A DNA stretch of 64,000 nt from Xanthobacteraceae bacterium (GTDB taxonomy: Bacteria > Pseudomonadota > Alphaproteobacteria > Rhizobiales > Xanthobacteraceae), in contig JARLIY010000046.1 of NCBI GenBank assembly GCA_031291475.1, forward strand, positions 62,001 to 126,000, in the 5' to 3' direction. The position numbers and the translations under genes are program-made. Of the stretch, positions 26,523 to 35,762 are shown piece after piece. Below the pieces are notes generated by a model, which was not told the origin of the DNA, did not search any database, and saw only the letters and a list, made by a program, of their open reading frames with translations. Every line of letters begins with the position of its first letter. Position 1 is the stretch's first letter.

Positions 26523-26758
26523 AAGAAGCTTGCCCTTGCGTCTGTTGCTCGATCTCGATCACGCCCCCAATAGCGCGTCCTCGCAGACGTTCTCGGCTTC
26601 GTTCCGGCAGATCACCGAGTTCCCAACATAAGTCTATCACAATCCATCGCCAACGCTATTGCTAATATGAATTGGGCCAATTTAATCCAATTGAATCAGG
26701 ACCGCCGCAGGCATGGCATTTTCGCCGTGAAAATGCTTGGTTCTGCCGGCGCGGACGG

Positions 26759-27781
26759 ATGGGCATGGCCAGATCGGAACCAACGCTAGTCACCGGGGCC
26801 AGCGGACTCGTCGGCTCCGCTGTGGCGAGAAAGCTCCTGGCCGAAGGATTCGCGGTGCGGGCGCTGGTCCGGCCCGGCAGTCCGCGGTTTCATCTTGACG
26901 GGCTCGGCCTGGAGTTCGTTACCGGCGACATTCGCGACGTCACGTCCGTGCGCCGAGCCATGCAAGGGGTCCGCTACGTCTTTCATGTGGCGGCCGACTA
27001 CCGGTTGTGGGCGCGCGATCCGAACGAGATTTTTGCCGCCAATGTGGAGGGTACGCGCGTCGTGATGCAGGAGGCGCGAAGCGCCGGCGTCGAGCGCGTG
27101 GTTTATACCAGCAGCGTCGCCACGCTCGCCTTGCGCGACGACGGCAGCCCGGCCGACGAGAGCGTTCCGCTCGCCGCAGAGCAGGGAATCGGGGCCTATA
27201 AGCGCAGCAAGATCGCCGCCGAACGGCTGGTCGAAGCGATGGTTGCAGATGAGTCGCTTCCCGCGGTCATCGTCAACCCGTCGACGCCGATCGGACCCCG
27301 CGACGTCAAGCCGACGCCGACCGGGCGGATCATCGTCGAGGCGGCGCGCGGGCGCGTGCCCGGATTCCTCGATACCGGTCTCAATCTCGTCCACGTCGAC
27401 GACGTCGCCGAAGGACATCTCGCCGCGCTCAAACGCGGCGCGATCGGCGAGCGCTACATCCTCGGCGGCGAAAACGTGCTGCTGGCCGACATGCTCGCCG
27501 AGATCGCGCGAATGGTGGGCCGCGCTCCGCCCCGATGGCGGATACCGCGCGCGGTGGTCATTCCGGTTGCCTATGCCGCGGAGGCGACGGCCCGGCTTAC
27601 CGGACGTGCGCCATTCACCACGCTGAACGGCATCCGCATGGCCGAACACCGCATGTTCTTCACCGCGGCCAAGGCCGAACGCGACCTCGGCTTTCGCCCG
27701 CGGCCTTACCGCGAGGCGCTCGCCGACGCGATCCGCTGGTTCCGCGACGCCGGATATCTCGGCGGCAAGCGCAAGCAATAG
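26759..27781 (+). CDS. hpnA: Hopanoid-associated sugar epimerase HpnA
   Basis: A 340-residue extended short-chain dehydrogenase. The NAD-binding motif TGASGLVGSAVA is near the N-terminus, and the catalytic triad includes Ser in YTSSVA and a Tyr-Lys pair in YKRSK (AYKRSKIAAE). The family is consistently linked to hopanoid clusters, but its reaction is not settled. The start is taken at the ATG at 26759 (MGMARSEP); the frame opens earlier at 26672 without similarity. It converges on hpnK with only 4 bp between stop codons. Confidence 0.92.
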   Translation: MGMARSEPTLVTGASGLVGSAVARKLLAEGFAVRALVRPGSPRFHLDGLGLEFVTGDIRDVTSVRRAMQGVRYVFHVAADYRLWARDPNEIFAANVEGTRVVMQEARSAGVERVVYTSSVATLALRDDGSPADESVPLAAEQGIGAYKRSKIAAERLVEAMVADESLPAVIVNPSTPIGPRDVKPTPTGRIIVEAARGRVPGFLDTGLNLVHVDDVAEGHLAALKRGAIGERYILGGENVLLADMLAEIARMVGRAPPRWRIPRAVVIPVAYAAEATARLTGRAPFTTLNGIRMAEHRMFFTAAKAERDLGFRPRPYREALADAIRWFRDAGYLGGKRKQ

Positions 27782-27785
27782 ATCT

Positions 27786-28637
27786 TCATTGTGCAGAGGA
27801 CAGCGCGTCGGCGTAACCGCCGAGCGCATAGCCCGATCGCCGCGCCGCGGCGATGCAATCGAAATCGCACAGCGCGGCGAATTCATCGGCGTAACGATAG
27901 CCCGGCGCCGCGCCGGCGAAGGTGTCGGTCACCGCCGGGTGCAAGTAGATTTCGACGAGACCGGCGGGCAGCCTTTCGAGCAGCGCCGCAACGCGGGCTT
28001 TGGTCATCGCCCCCGACCATGCCAACCCGAAGACCGCGTCGGCGGTAGTCAGCCCGGCGCCGGCAACGCGCCGGCGCAGCCAGGCGGCGAACGGCGCCGC
28101 GAACCTGCCGGCCTGGCGCTGCGTCTTCGGATCGATGGCGGCGACAATGGGCCAGGGTTCGACCGGAATGCGCAGCGCCCGCATGTCGAAGCGCCGCCCC
28201 ACGCGCATGATCGCGACGGCGACGGCCGGATGCAGCTGGAAATGCCGGTGCCCGTCGACATGGTCGAGCGGCAATCCGGTCGCCCGAAAGGCCTCGAACT
28301 GGGCGGTGATTTCCGTTTCGATTTGCCGTCGCAGCGCGGCCCTGAGCGCAATCTCTGCGCCGTAACGGGCAAGGTCGTTGCGCAGACGCCCGTTGCCGTC
28401 GAGCAATCCGGGAATCTGCGCGCGCTCCGCGACCGGATCGCCATCGACGAGGACGATGTGCAGACCGACGCGGAGCGTCGGCAGCCCCCGCGCGCGCGCC
28501 ACCGCATCGGCCGCCGCCGGAGCGCCGACCATAAGGCTCGCGGCGCTCAGTATGCCGCGCCGGTGCGCCGCCTCGACGGCGGCGTTGACCGCTTCGTTGA
28601 GCCCGAAATCGTCCGCTGTGATGATCAGCCGGTTCAG
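27786..28637 (-). CDS. hpnK: Hopanoid biosynthesis deacetylase HpnK (YdjC family), CTG start
   Basis: A 283-residue YdjC-type deacetylase. The N-terminal metal motif TADDFGLNE and the central VDGHRHFQLHP (His-x-His) are present. In Burkholderia HpnK removes the acetyl group from BHT-N-acetylglucosamine. The first ATG lies at 28532, inside the fold and after the essential TADDFG motif, so translation must begin upstream. The only plausible site is a CTG at 28637-28635, overlapping the hpnJ TGA as CTGA, in the same way that hpnJ overlaps hpnI as ATGA. Confidence 0.87.
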   Translation of the reverse strand: MNRLIITADDFGLNEAVNAAVEAAHRRGILSAASLMVGAPAAADAVARARGLPTLRVGLHIVLVDGDPVAERAQIPGLLDGNGRLRNDLARYGAEIALRAALRRQIETEITAQFEAFRATGLPLDHVDGHRHFQLHPAVAVAIMRVGRRFDMRALRIPVEPWPIVAAIDPKTQRQAGRFAAPFAAWLRRRVAGAGLTTADAVFGLAWSGAMTKARVAALLERLPAGLVEIYLHPAVTDTFAGAAPGYRYADEFAALCDFDCIAAARRSGYALGGYADALSSAQ

Positions 28638-30063
28638 TGCGCGAGCTCCCGGCGTTCGCGCAGGAAGGAGAAGAATTCGACGCCTTCGCGCAATCGCCGC
28701 ACCATTATTTGCGGACTGCGTACCATCTCCGAGGTGATCGACGCAATCTTTGGAGCGCGGAAGTAGAATCGCCGGTAGAATTCCTCGACCGACTGGAAAA
28801 TCTCGGTGTGGCTCAGATGCGGATAATGCAGCGGCGCGACCTGCACGCCGCTGGCGTCGATCAACTCGGCGTGCTCTTCATCGAGCCATCCGCGCTCGAG
28901 CGTGTGACGATAAAGCTCGGTGCCCGGGTAAGGCGCCGCCAGCGACACCTGAATGGTGTGCGGATTGATCTCGTTGGCAAAACGAATGGTCTCCTCGATG
29001 GTCTCCCGGCTCTCGCCGGGCAGTCCGAGAATAAAGGTGCCGTGGATAGTGATGCCGAGATCGTGGCAGTCCCTGGTGAAGCGCCGCGCCACGTCGACGC
29101 GCATGCCCTTCCTGATGTTGTGCAGAATCTGCTGATTGCCGCTTTCATAACCGACCAGCAGGAGCCGCAAGCCGTTGTCGCGCATCACCTTCAGCGTCGT
29201 GCGCGGCACGTTGGCCTTGGCGTTGCACGACCAGGTGACGCCGAGCCGGCCGAGCTCGCGCGCGATCGCTTCGGTGCGTGGCCGGTCGTCGGTGAAAGTA
29301 TCGTCGTCGAAGAAAAACTCCTGCACCTGCGGGAAGGCGGCCCGGGCCCAGCGGATTTCGTCGATGACGTTGCCGACGCTGCGCGTGCGATAGCGATGGC
29401 CGCCGACCGTTTGCGGCCACAAGCAGAAGGTGCAGTGCGATTTGCATCCGCGCCCGGTGTAGAGCGAGATGTAGGGGTGCTTGAGATAGCCGATGAAATA
29501 ATTCTCGGTCTTGAGGTCGCGTTTGTAGACCGGCGTGACGAACGGCAGTTCGTCCATGTTCTCGAGGGTGGCGCGCGGCGGGTTGTGCCTGATGACGCCG
29601 GCAGCGTCGCGATAGGACAGTCCGGCGATGCCGCTCCAATCGCGCCCTTCCGCAATCCCTTGACGGTGAAATCGAATTCGTTGCCGGCCACGAAATCGAT
29701 CGCGTCCGAGCTTTCAAGGCTTGCCTGCCGCTCGACCGCCACCTTGGCGCCGACGAAGCCGGTTGTGATGGCCGGATTCGCCGCTTTCAGCGCTTCGACG
29801 ACGCGGACATCGGAGACGAAGGATGGCGTGGAGGTATGCAGCACCGCTAAATCGTAATGGGACGCCTCGCGCAACACATCGGGGAGCCCGAGCCGATGCG
29901 GCACGGCATCGATGAGCTTGCTGTCGGGGATGAGGGCGGCGACCTGGGCGAGCCAGATTGGATACCAAAAGGAGCGGATTTCGCGCCGCGCCTGATAGCG
30001 CGAGCCGGCGCCGCCGTCGAATCCATCGAACGACGGCGCCTGCAAAAGCAAGGTGCGCGTCAT
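28634..30063 (-). pseudogene. hpnJ: hpnJ, hopanoid radical SAM protein, split by a frameshift
   Basis: The gene should give about 476 residues. The first 138 codons from 30063 (MTRTLLLQAPSF...) encode the B12-binding-like N-terminal domain. After codon about 138 (near 29640-29655) the frame must shift by one base to continue as DWSGIAGLSYRD and then the radical SAM domain with GRGCKSHCTFCLW (C-x3-C-x2-C cluster). HpnJ is needed for the cyclitol ether of bacteriohopanetetrol. Either the strain has lost this step, or a base is missing in the sequence. It overlaps hpnI (ATGA) and hpnK (CTGA), so the operon layout is otherwise intact. Confidence 0.85.
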
Positions 30064-31241
30064 GAACCTCTCAGGTCCTGTCCCTCGAGCAGGGTGCCGT
30101 CTGCCATCACGCGGTAGTCGGCGCCCCGCCAGTGTACTGTCGCCCCGAAGAAGCTCGTCACGTAGACGCCGAAGGCTACGACGTCTTGCAGCGGAATCAG
30201 CCAGTAATTTTGTCGCGGCAAATCGAACCGCCATTCGACGCAGCGGCACAAGGTGATGCGCGAGAGCAGCACGATAGCAGCGACCAGGGCCGCGGCCGGG
30301 CTGCCCGAAAGCAGCGCGACAAGCGCAAGCGGCCAGGGGTGGGTGACGATGGTGCCGGCATAGGCGATGGGATCGATGCTCTTGATGGTGCGGGCGACCC
30401 GGATCTGTTGCCGGAAGAGCTCCCGCAGGCTTCCCTCGAAGCAACGGTGACCGACCAGGAACGGCGCCGTGACCACGTCGTTGCCGGCCGCGCGCACCCC
30501 GACGCCGATCGCATGGTCGTCGGCGAGTACATCGGCAAGCGCGCCGAAGCCGCCGATCCGATCGAGCGTGGATCGCCGCATGGCGATCGTGGCGCCGCAA
30601 CACGGCTTCGCCAGTCCCAGGCTCACTGCGGTTATCGCATGCGGCAGGAATTGCGAATTGATGGCGAGCGCGGAGAGCCGCGTCCACAGCCCGGCGCCGC
30701 CGATGCCGTGATAAAGGCAGGTCACGGCGCCGATGTCCGGTTTGGCTAGCAGCGCGGTCAAGGCGCGCAGGTAACCAGGGCCGACGACGATGTCGCTGTC
30801 GGACAGCACCAAAGTATCGTAACGCGCGCGCGGCATCATATTGACCAGGTTCGACACCTTGCGGTTGACACCTTGGCAGCGCGACCCCACGACCAGCTCG
30901 ATCCCGCGGTCCGCAAAATCGGCCTCCATCGCCCGTACCATGGCGGCGGCGGGAGAGGCCTGATCCTGCGTGCCGCATAGAACCTGAATGGGAGCGTCGT
31001 AATCCTGCCGGCAGAACGCGGCGAGGCGCGCCGGAAGGCCGGGCTCTTCGTCATGCAACGGCTTGAGCACCGTGATCGGCGGCGTTGCAGCGGGCTCCTG
31101 AGCGTATTCGACGGGGAAGCTCAACACGCAGGCGCACGCCACCAGCGTGAACGCGCATCCGATGATCGCACCGAGCAGACAGATATCGCCCAGCGAATAC
31201 GCGAATGAAATCACGTCGGAAATATTTTCGGCAATAGTCAT
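30060..31241 (-). CDS. hpnI: Hopanoid biosynthesis glycosyltransferase HpnI
   Basis: A 393-residue family-2 (ceramide glucosyltransferase-like) glycosyltransferase with an N-terminal membrane helix (about residues 18-42), the GT-A core with LSDSDIVVGPGYL (DxD-type), and C-terminal membrane segments (about 285-350). In Burkholderia HpnI transfers N-acetylglucosamine to bacteriohopanetetrol before HpnK deacetylation. It is coupled to hpnJ by an ATGA overlap and follows an unknown gene at 31277-31948. Confidence 0.93.
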   Translation of the reverse strand: MTIAENISDVISFAYSLGDICLLGAIIGCAFTLVACACVLSFPVEYAQEPAATPPITVLKPLHDEEPGLPARLAAFCRQDYDAPIQVLCGTQDQASPAAAMVRAMEADFADRGIELVVGSRCQGVNRKVSNLVNMMPRARYDTLVLSDSDIVVGPGYLRALTALLAKPDIGAVTCLYHGIGGAGLWTRLSALAINSQFLPHAITAVSLGLAKPCCGATIAMRRSTLDRIGGFGALADVLADDHAIGVGVRAAGNDVVTAPFLVGHRCFEGSLRELFRQQIRVARTIKSIDPIAYAGTIVTHPWPLALVALLSGSPAAALVAAIVLLSRITLCRCVEWRFDLPRQNYWLIPLQDVVAFGVYVTSFFGATVHWRGADYRVMADGTLLEGQDLRGS

Positions 31242-31276
31242 GGCAAATTACGCTGTCTAAACGCCGACTCCTCCAA

Positions 31277-31948
31277 TCAACCAAATTCTCTTTCCAGCTC
31301 CCGGCGCGACAGATAGAGCGGCAGCCGCACCCGCCAGAGCGTGTCGGAGCGCAGCGCGCTGGGGTTGTTCGCAAAAACGAGCAGCGAAATGAAAATATTC
31401 TCGCCGAAGCGGTGCAGCTGCCGGCCGATCGGCAAATGCGCCGGCTCGGCGAACGCCTCGAATCCATAGCGCGCCATGATGCGTCCGAGCTGCTCGCTCT
31501 GGGCGCGGGTGCCGGAGGGAGCTTCGCCGCAGATCGCCGCGAGATCGGCAAGCTCCGGCCGCGAAGCCAGATAACGCGCAAGTTCACGCAAGGAGATGTC
31601 GATAGCGCGCTGCATTTGGCGCGCCCAGCCGATGGTGGCGCCGTTGATCGGCATCGGCGGTATCTGTTCGTTCCAGAAATGCAGCCGGCCGATCCGCTGA
31701 CCGGCGTTTACCCGCGTTCCATCGCGCAGCGCCAGCGATCGGGACGAGCTGGCGATATCGAGGCGAAAGACGCAGGCCGAGTTGCGGGTATATTCGAAAA
31801 CTGCCTGACGGCGGCGCAGCCGGACATCAAGCGCGGAAAGGACCTCAGCCAGCCAGGGGCGGCTGTACGGCGATCGTCCCCTTTGTTCGGCGGAATCCCA
31901 GACCGCCATGTCGCGGGCCTCCGCGTTTCTTCGACCCCACAAAAACAC
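31277..31948 (-). CDS. Conserved hypothetical protein in the hopanoid cluster (YkoP-like?)
   Basis: A 223-residue soluble protein rich in Arg. Segment RDGTRVNAGQRIGRLHFWNEQIPPMP (about residues 75-100) recalls the YkoP-like domain sometimes found beside lipid or polysaccharide enzymes, but I cannot confirm this. No signal peptide or membrane span is seen. It lies 35 bp upstream of hpnI, suggesting co-transcription and a link to hopanoid or envelope lipid metabolism (inference). Met14 (31909) is an alternative start. Confidence 0.6.
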   Translation of the reverse strand: MFLWGRRNAEARDMAVWDSAEQRGRSPYSRPWLAEVLSALDVRLRRRQAVFEYTRNSACVFRLDIASSSRSLALRDGTRVNAGQRIGRLHFWNEQIPPMPINGATIGWARQMQRAIDISLRELARYLASRPELADLAAICGEAPSGTRAQSEQLGRIMARYGFEAFAEPAHLPIGRQLHRFGENIFISLLVFANNPSALRSDTLWRVRLPLYLSRRELEREFG

Positions 31949-32046
31949 GCTGCGCCGGAAAAAGTTGCGGACGCGACCAGCAATATAGCCGATTTCTGGG
32001 GTTTTGTGCGAGAGCCGAAAAATGCCCGCCGATCAAGGCCGTCCGC

Positions 32047-33129
32047 CTATTCGTCGCCGTAGAGCGTCGCCAGCGTGCTCTGAACCACCAGCGCAACCGG
32101 GACGGCGAGGATCACACCGGGAATGCCGAGCACGACACCGCCGGCCAGGAAGCAAAAGATAATCAGCACCGGATGCACATGCGCCGCGCGGCCGAGCACC
32201 ACCGGGCCGACGAGCTGATCGATCGAAAGCCGCAGCAACGTCGCATAGAGCGCATATTCGGCGATGTTGACGATGCCGGTCGCGGTCCGCAACGAGACCA
32301 GGCCGGCGATGATCGCCACCGCCGTCGGACCGATCACCGGCACGATCTCGAGGATTCCGGTCAAGAGCGCCAAAAACACCGCATGCTTGATGCCGAGAAT
32401 GACGCCAAGACCGACATAGGCGATCACCGCCGCGTAGCCCACGATGACAAGGACGCCGATGAAATAGCGCATCAGCACCGGATCGAGCCGGTGCCAGATG
32501 CGCGCCACCAGCGGCCGCCGATGCGGCGGCACGACCCAGAAGACGCCCCGCGCCACGTGTTCTCCGCTCACCAAAAAATAAAACAGCAGGACCATCGTCA
32601 GAAACGCGCCCATCATGGCCGCAACGCTATAGCCCGCCAGCATTGCGAGCTGATCCGATTGCGCGAACCAGTCGCGCATCCGCTCAATCGCCGACTGGGC
32701 GATGTCGTGAGCATTCACCGTGGCGCCGAAGACGTGGATCGGCCGATCGCCGAGCGCCTGCTGCGTGACATTCTCCAGCGTCGTCTGCAAATCCGCTGCG
32801 GTGGCGCGCACCTCGGTGGCGAGCCGTTCGCCGGAAAGGCCGAGCACTACCGTCGTGATGCCGGCGAGAACGACAAACAAGGCGACGGCGAACAACAAGC
32901 GCGGCCAGCGCGTACGCCTGGCCGCCCAATCCAGCACCGGCGTGCAGATATAGGCGACGATCGCCGCCAGAACGAACGGCAGCAAAATCAGCCTGATGAA
33001 ATAGAGGAAGATCACGAGGACGACGGCGCCGATCATGATGGCGCGCGTTTCGCCCGAATCGAGTGGCCCCGAGGTGCTGGCCCGCTCGGCGGGACTCAAA
33101 TCCCCGTTTTTCTTCTTCAAGGCTTTCAT
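32047..33129 (-). CDS. AI-2E family (PerM-like) membrane permease
   Basis: A 360-residue protein with about eight membrane segments, two near the N-terminus (residues 32-80), one at 85-105 and a cluster at 145-350. A conserved PerM/AI-2E-type motif FCFLAGGVVLGIPGVILAVP lies near the end. Family members export small molecules or ions, and some work as Na+/H+ antiporters. It is coupled to hpnB by a 4-bp overlap, so it may move a hopanoid-related or envelope component, though it may simply share the promoter. Confidence 0.85.
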   Translation of the reverse strand: MKALKKKNGDLSPAERASTSGPLDSGETRAIMIGAVVLVIFLYFIRLILLPFVLAAIVAYICTPVLDWAARRTRWPRLLFAVALFVVLAGITTVVLGLSGERLATEVRATAADLQTTLENVTQQALGDRPIHVFGATVNAHDIAQSAIERMRDWFAQSDQLAMLAGYSVAAMMGAFLTMVLLFYFLVSGEHVARGVFWVVPPHRRPLVARIWHRLDPVLMRYFIGVLVIVGYAAVIAYVGLGVILGIKHAVFLALLTGILEIVPVIGPTAVAIIAGLVSLRTATGIVNIAEYALYATLLRLSIDQLVGPVVLGRAAHVHPVLIIFCFLAGGVVLGIPGVILAVPVALVVQSTLATLYGDE

Positions 33130-34310
33130 GAATAAATCCGGCCTTTCCAGCTTACCCGTCCACGCAGCCGACGGCGAACGCTATCGAACGCCAGCAGCGC
33201 GCCCGCCGAATAACCGAGCGGGAAAATAAGACCGTACCAGAATGGAGTGTGGAAATAGAACGTCGCCGCCACATGCAAGCCGACGGCGGCGCCCGAGGCG
33301 GCGAGCGCCAACAGCAACGCGGCTAAGGCGCCGCCGACGCCACGCGACCAGGCGGCGAGGTCAAGAAGCGGGATCGCAAACGCCGCCCATGCCAGGATCA
33401 CGCCGGCCAGCGCCACCGACAACGTCGCGGCCGGACCGCCAAGCGTGTCGACAAGATTTTTGGCAAGCCCGGGCCAGAGCGTGCGCCACCCGGTATACAT
33501 GCGGGTCGAAAGCAGCTCTTCGCCGCCCATCAGCAGCACCGACCGTCCGGATTGCTTCAACCGCCGGGCGAATTCCAGGTCCTCGCAGATCGCGGTGCAC
33601 ACCGCCGCGTGTCCGCCCACGGCCTCGTAGGCATCGTGCCGCACCAGCATGAATTGTCCGGTCGCGGTGACGTCCGGGCCGGAGCGCGCCTGCACCCGGC
33701 GCAAATCCTGGAGGAACGACAAAATTATGAGGCCGCAGGGAAGGATGAGACGCTCCGCGAAGCTTTGCAGCTCCTGCCGCGGCGCCAGCGACAACAGATC
33801 GAGCCGCTGCTGCTGCGCCGCATGCATGGCGCTCGACAGCGCAGCGGGCGCGACTTTCACATCGGCATCGATGAAACACAGCCACTCGATTTCGGGCGCC
33901 ACGGTCCGCGCGCCGATCCAACATGCGTGCGATTTGCCGACCCAGCGCGGCGGCAGCGGCGGGCTCTCGATGAGCGCGATCTGCGGATGGCGCGCCGCAA
34001 GCTCGGCCACGATTGCCGCCGTCGCGTCGGCTGAATGATCGTCGACCACCAGCACGTGGAGACGGCCGGGCGGATAATCCTGCACTGCCAGCGATTGCAG
34101 GCAGGGGCCAATATTGGCCTCTTCGTCGCGCGCCGGAACGATCACGGTGATGCGCGGCGCTTCCCCGGGGGGCGGCGGCGATGATCGAACCAGGCGTGGC
34201 AAAAACCCGCGCTGCCTGACTGCGCGCAGGATCAGCCACGCCATGATCGCGAGCCACAAGGAGGAAAAAAAAAGCTCCACGGCCTTACCGATACCGCGCA
34301 GCCCCCACAA
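33126..34310 (-). CDS. hpnB: Hopanoid-associated glycosyltransferase HpnB
   Basis: A 394-residue family-2 glycosyltransferase. An N-terminal membrane helix (about residues 10-30) precedes the GT-A domain with ITVIVPARDEEANIG, VVDDHSADAT and CFIDADVKV (DxD-like). The C-terminal third holds four membrane segments (about 290-380). HpnB genes lie in hopanoid clusters, but the acceptor is not proven. It is the first gene of the hpnB-permease-unknown-hpnI-hpnJ-hpnK minus-strand unit. Confidence 0.9.
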   Translation of the reverse strand: MWGLRGIGKAVELFFSSLWLAIMAWLILRAVRQRGFLPRLVRSSPPPPGEAPRITVIVPARDEEANIGPCLQSLAVQDYPPGRLHVLVVDDHSADATAAIVAELAARHPQIALIESPPLPPRWVGKSHACWIGARTVAPEIEWLCFIDADVKVAPAALSSAMHAAQQQRLDLLSLAPRQELQSFAERLILPCGLIILSFLQDLRRVQARSGPDVTATGQFMLVRHDAYEAVGGHAAVCTAICEDLEFARRLKQSGRSVLLMGGEELLSTRMYTGWRTLWPGLAKNLVDTLGGPAATLSVALAGVILAWAAFAIPLLDLAAWSRGVGGALAALLLALAASGAAVGLHVAATFYFHTPFWYGLIFPLGYSAGALLAFDSVRRRLRGRVSWKGRIYS

Positions 34311-34406
34311 TAAGACGGCGCTTGAACAGAATAAACCCCCGGCGAGCGTGCCAGGTTCTCCCCGCCTCCTCCTGCGACATTAGTCCGAACGACGTGTGTT
34401 GGCGGG

Positions 34407-35591
34407 CTATTTCGCCGGCACCACCAGCGAAAAGCGTTCGTCCGCAGCCAGACACACGGCTTCCGGAATGCCGAGCTCTTTGCGCACCATGTTGGTGCCG
34501 AGCACCAGCGAGACCATCTTGTAGTAAGCGTGGCGGCGGCTCATGCCCTCGCGCCCCATGCCGCAATCGGACGAGATCACCAGCCGCTCGGGCGGGATGT
34601 ATTTGAGCGCGGCGCGGATTTGCGCGGCCACCTCGTCCGGGGTCTCTACCTGCAAGGTGTGATGGTCGATGACGCCGATGGCGATCTTCTTGCCGGTGAT
34701 GGTCTTGCCGATGGCCTCGAGGTCGATGCCGCCCGAGCTTGAGGACTCAAACGTGATCACGTCAGCGTCGACCTTGTTGTAGGTCTCCAGCGACGGCTTA
34801 TAGCTCTGCACCTTGGCGAACATGCGCTGCTGGGAAGGGTTGCCCCAGCAGGAATGCGCCCAAACCTCGGTCTTGGCGCGGAGCCCTTTCACCGTGCGAT
34901 TGAACACCTCGACCATCAATTCCGGGGTGATCACCTTGTCCTGGATGCCGCGCGCGGCGGCCAAATGGATCTGCGGCTCCTCGATCTGGATCACCGGGCA
35001 GCCGGCGTCGGCGAGCTCGTTATATTCCTGGTTGAAGGCGTCGGCGATGGCGAGCATGCGCTCGGGTAGACTCTTGTAGTGCCTGTCCTGCGAGGCGAAC
35101 GCCACGATCTCCGCCGACACCGCGCCGAATTTGACCGGCCGCGTGGTCAGCCGTTGCGCGGTTTTCCATAACGCGGTGTATTGCAGATCGCCGCGCCCGA
35201 CCGGGCCGATGATGACGGGCATGACGCGCGATTCCAGATAATCGTGCAGGATGTGACCACGTGGAAACCACAAGCCACCGCGCCCAGCCGGCGTCGGCCG
35301 CGGATCGCCGCGCTCGTAGCCGGTCATGTGGTGCGGCGGATAGCTGGTCCAGCTCTGCCCGCCGACGTCGTCGTCGAAGCGGCAATCGCCGTCGGTGCAG
35401 ATATCGAGACCGGCAAGCTCCTGTTCGCGCAGATAGCAAGACAGCGTGTCGACATATTGCTCGCGGTAACGCCGGCTGACCATCGCGTCGAGGAACATGC
35501 GGGTGCCGAGATTTTCCGTGTACCAGCTCGGTCGCGGCAGCGAACCGGTGATCGTCGTCGGCAACATAATGTCTTTGGTACCGCGATACAT
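34407..35591 (-). CDS. MetE-like zinc methyltransferase (fifth paralogue)
   Basis: A 394-residue protein of the methionine synthase C-terminal family, opening with TTITGSLPRPSWY. The zinc residues are present: His and Cys in WAHSCWGN, Glu in ITFESS and Cys in SSDCGMG. It differs from the tandem copies in the loop near residues 80-115 (SYPPHHMTGY). It ends the Liv/amidohydrolase minus-strand cluster, 170 bp after the dihydropyrimidinase-like gene. Met9 (35567) is an alternative start. This suggests that the substrate imported there carries a transferable methyl or alkyl group (inference). Confidence 0.87.
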   Translation of the reverse strand: MYRGTKDIMLPTTITGSLPRPSWYTENLGTRMFLDAMVSRRYREQYVDTLSCYLREQELAGLDICTDGDCRFDDDVGGQSWTSYPPHHMTGYERGDPRPTPAGRGGLWFPRGHILHDYLESRVMPVIIGPVGRGDLQYTALWKTAQRLTTRPVKFGAVSAEIVAFASQDRHYKSLPERMLAIADAFNQEYNELADAGCPVIQIEEPQIHLAAARGIQDKVITPELMVEVFNRTVKGLRAKTEVWAHSCWGNPSQQRMFAKVQSYKPSLETYNKVDADVITFESSSSGGIDLEAIGKTITGKKIAIGVIDHHTLQVETPDEVAAQIRAALKYIPPERLVISSDCGMGREGMSRRHAYYKMVSLVLGTNMVRKELGIPEAVCLAADERFSLVVPAK

Positions 35592-35762
35592 TTCAGCGTC
35601 CTCCCAGGATTTGTCGTAAAAGCCGCGCCGGCTCGTGCAGCGAGCTTACCATCGGCGATTTTCGAGCGGCAAAAAATCACGCCGGCAGTGCGCTGCCAAG
35701 TCCGTTTCGAGAAATTTGCAATCGCGTTGGGCGCTCGCCCCGGAGTGGGCGCGCGCCGCCTG

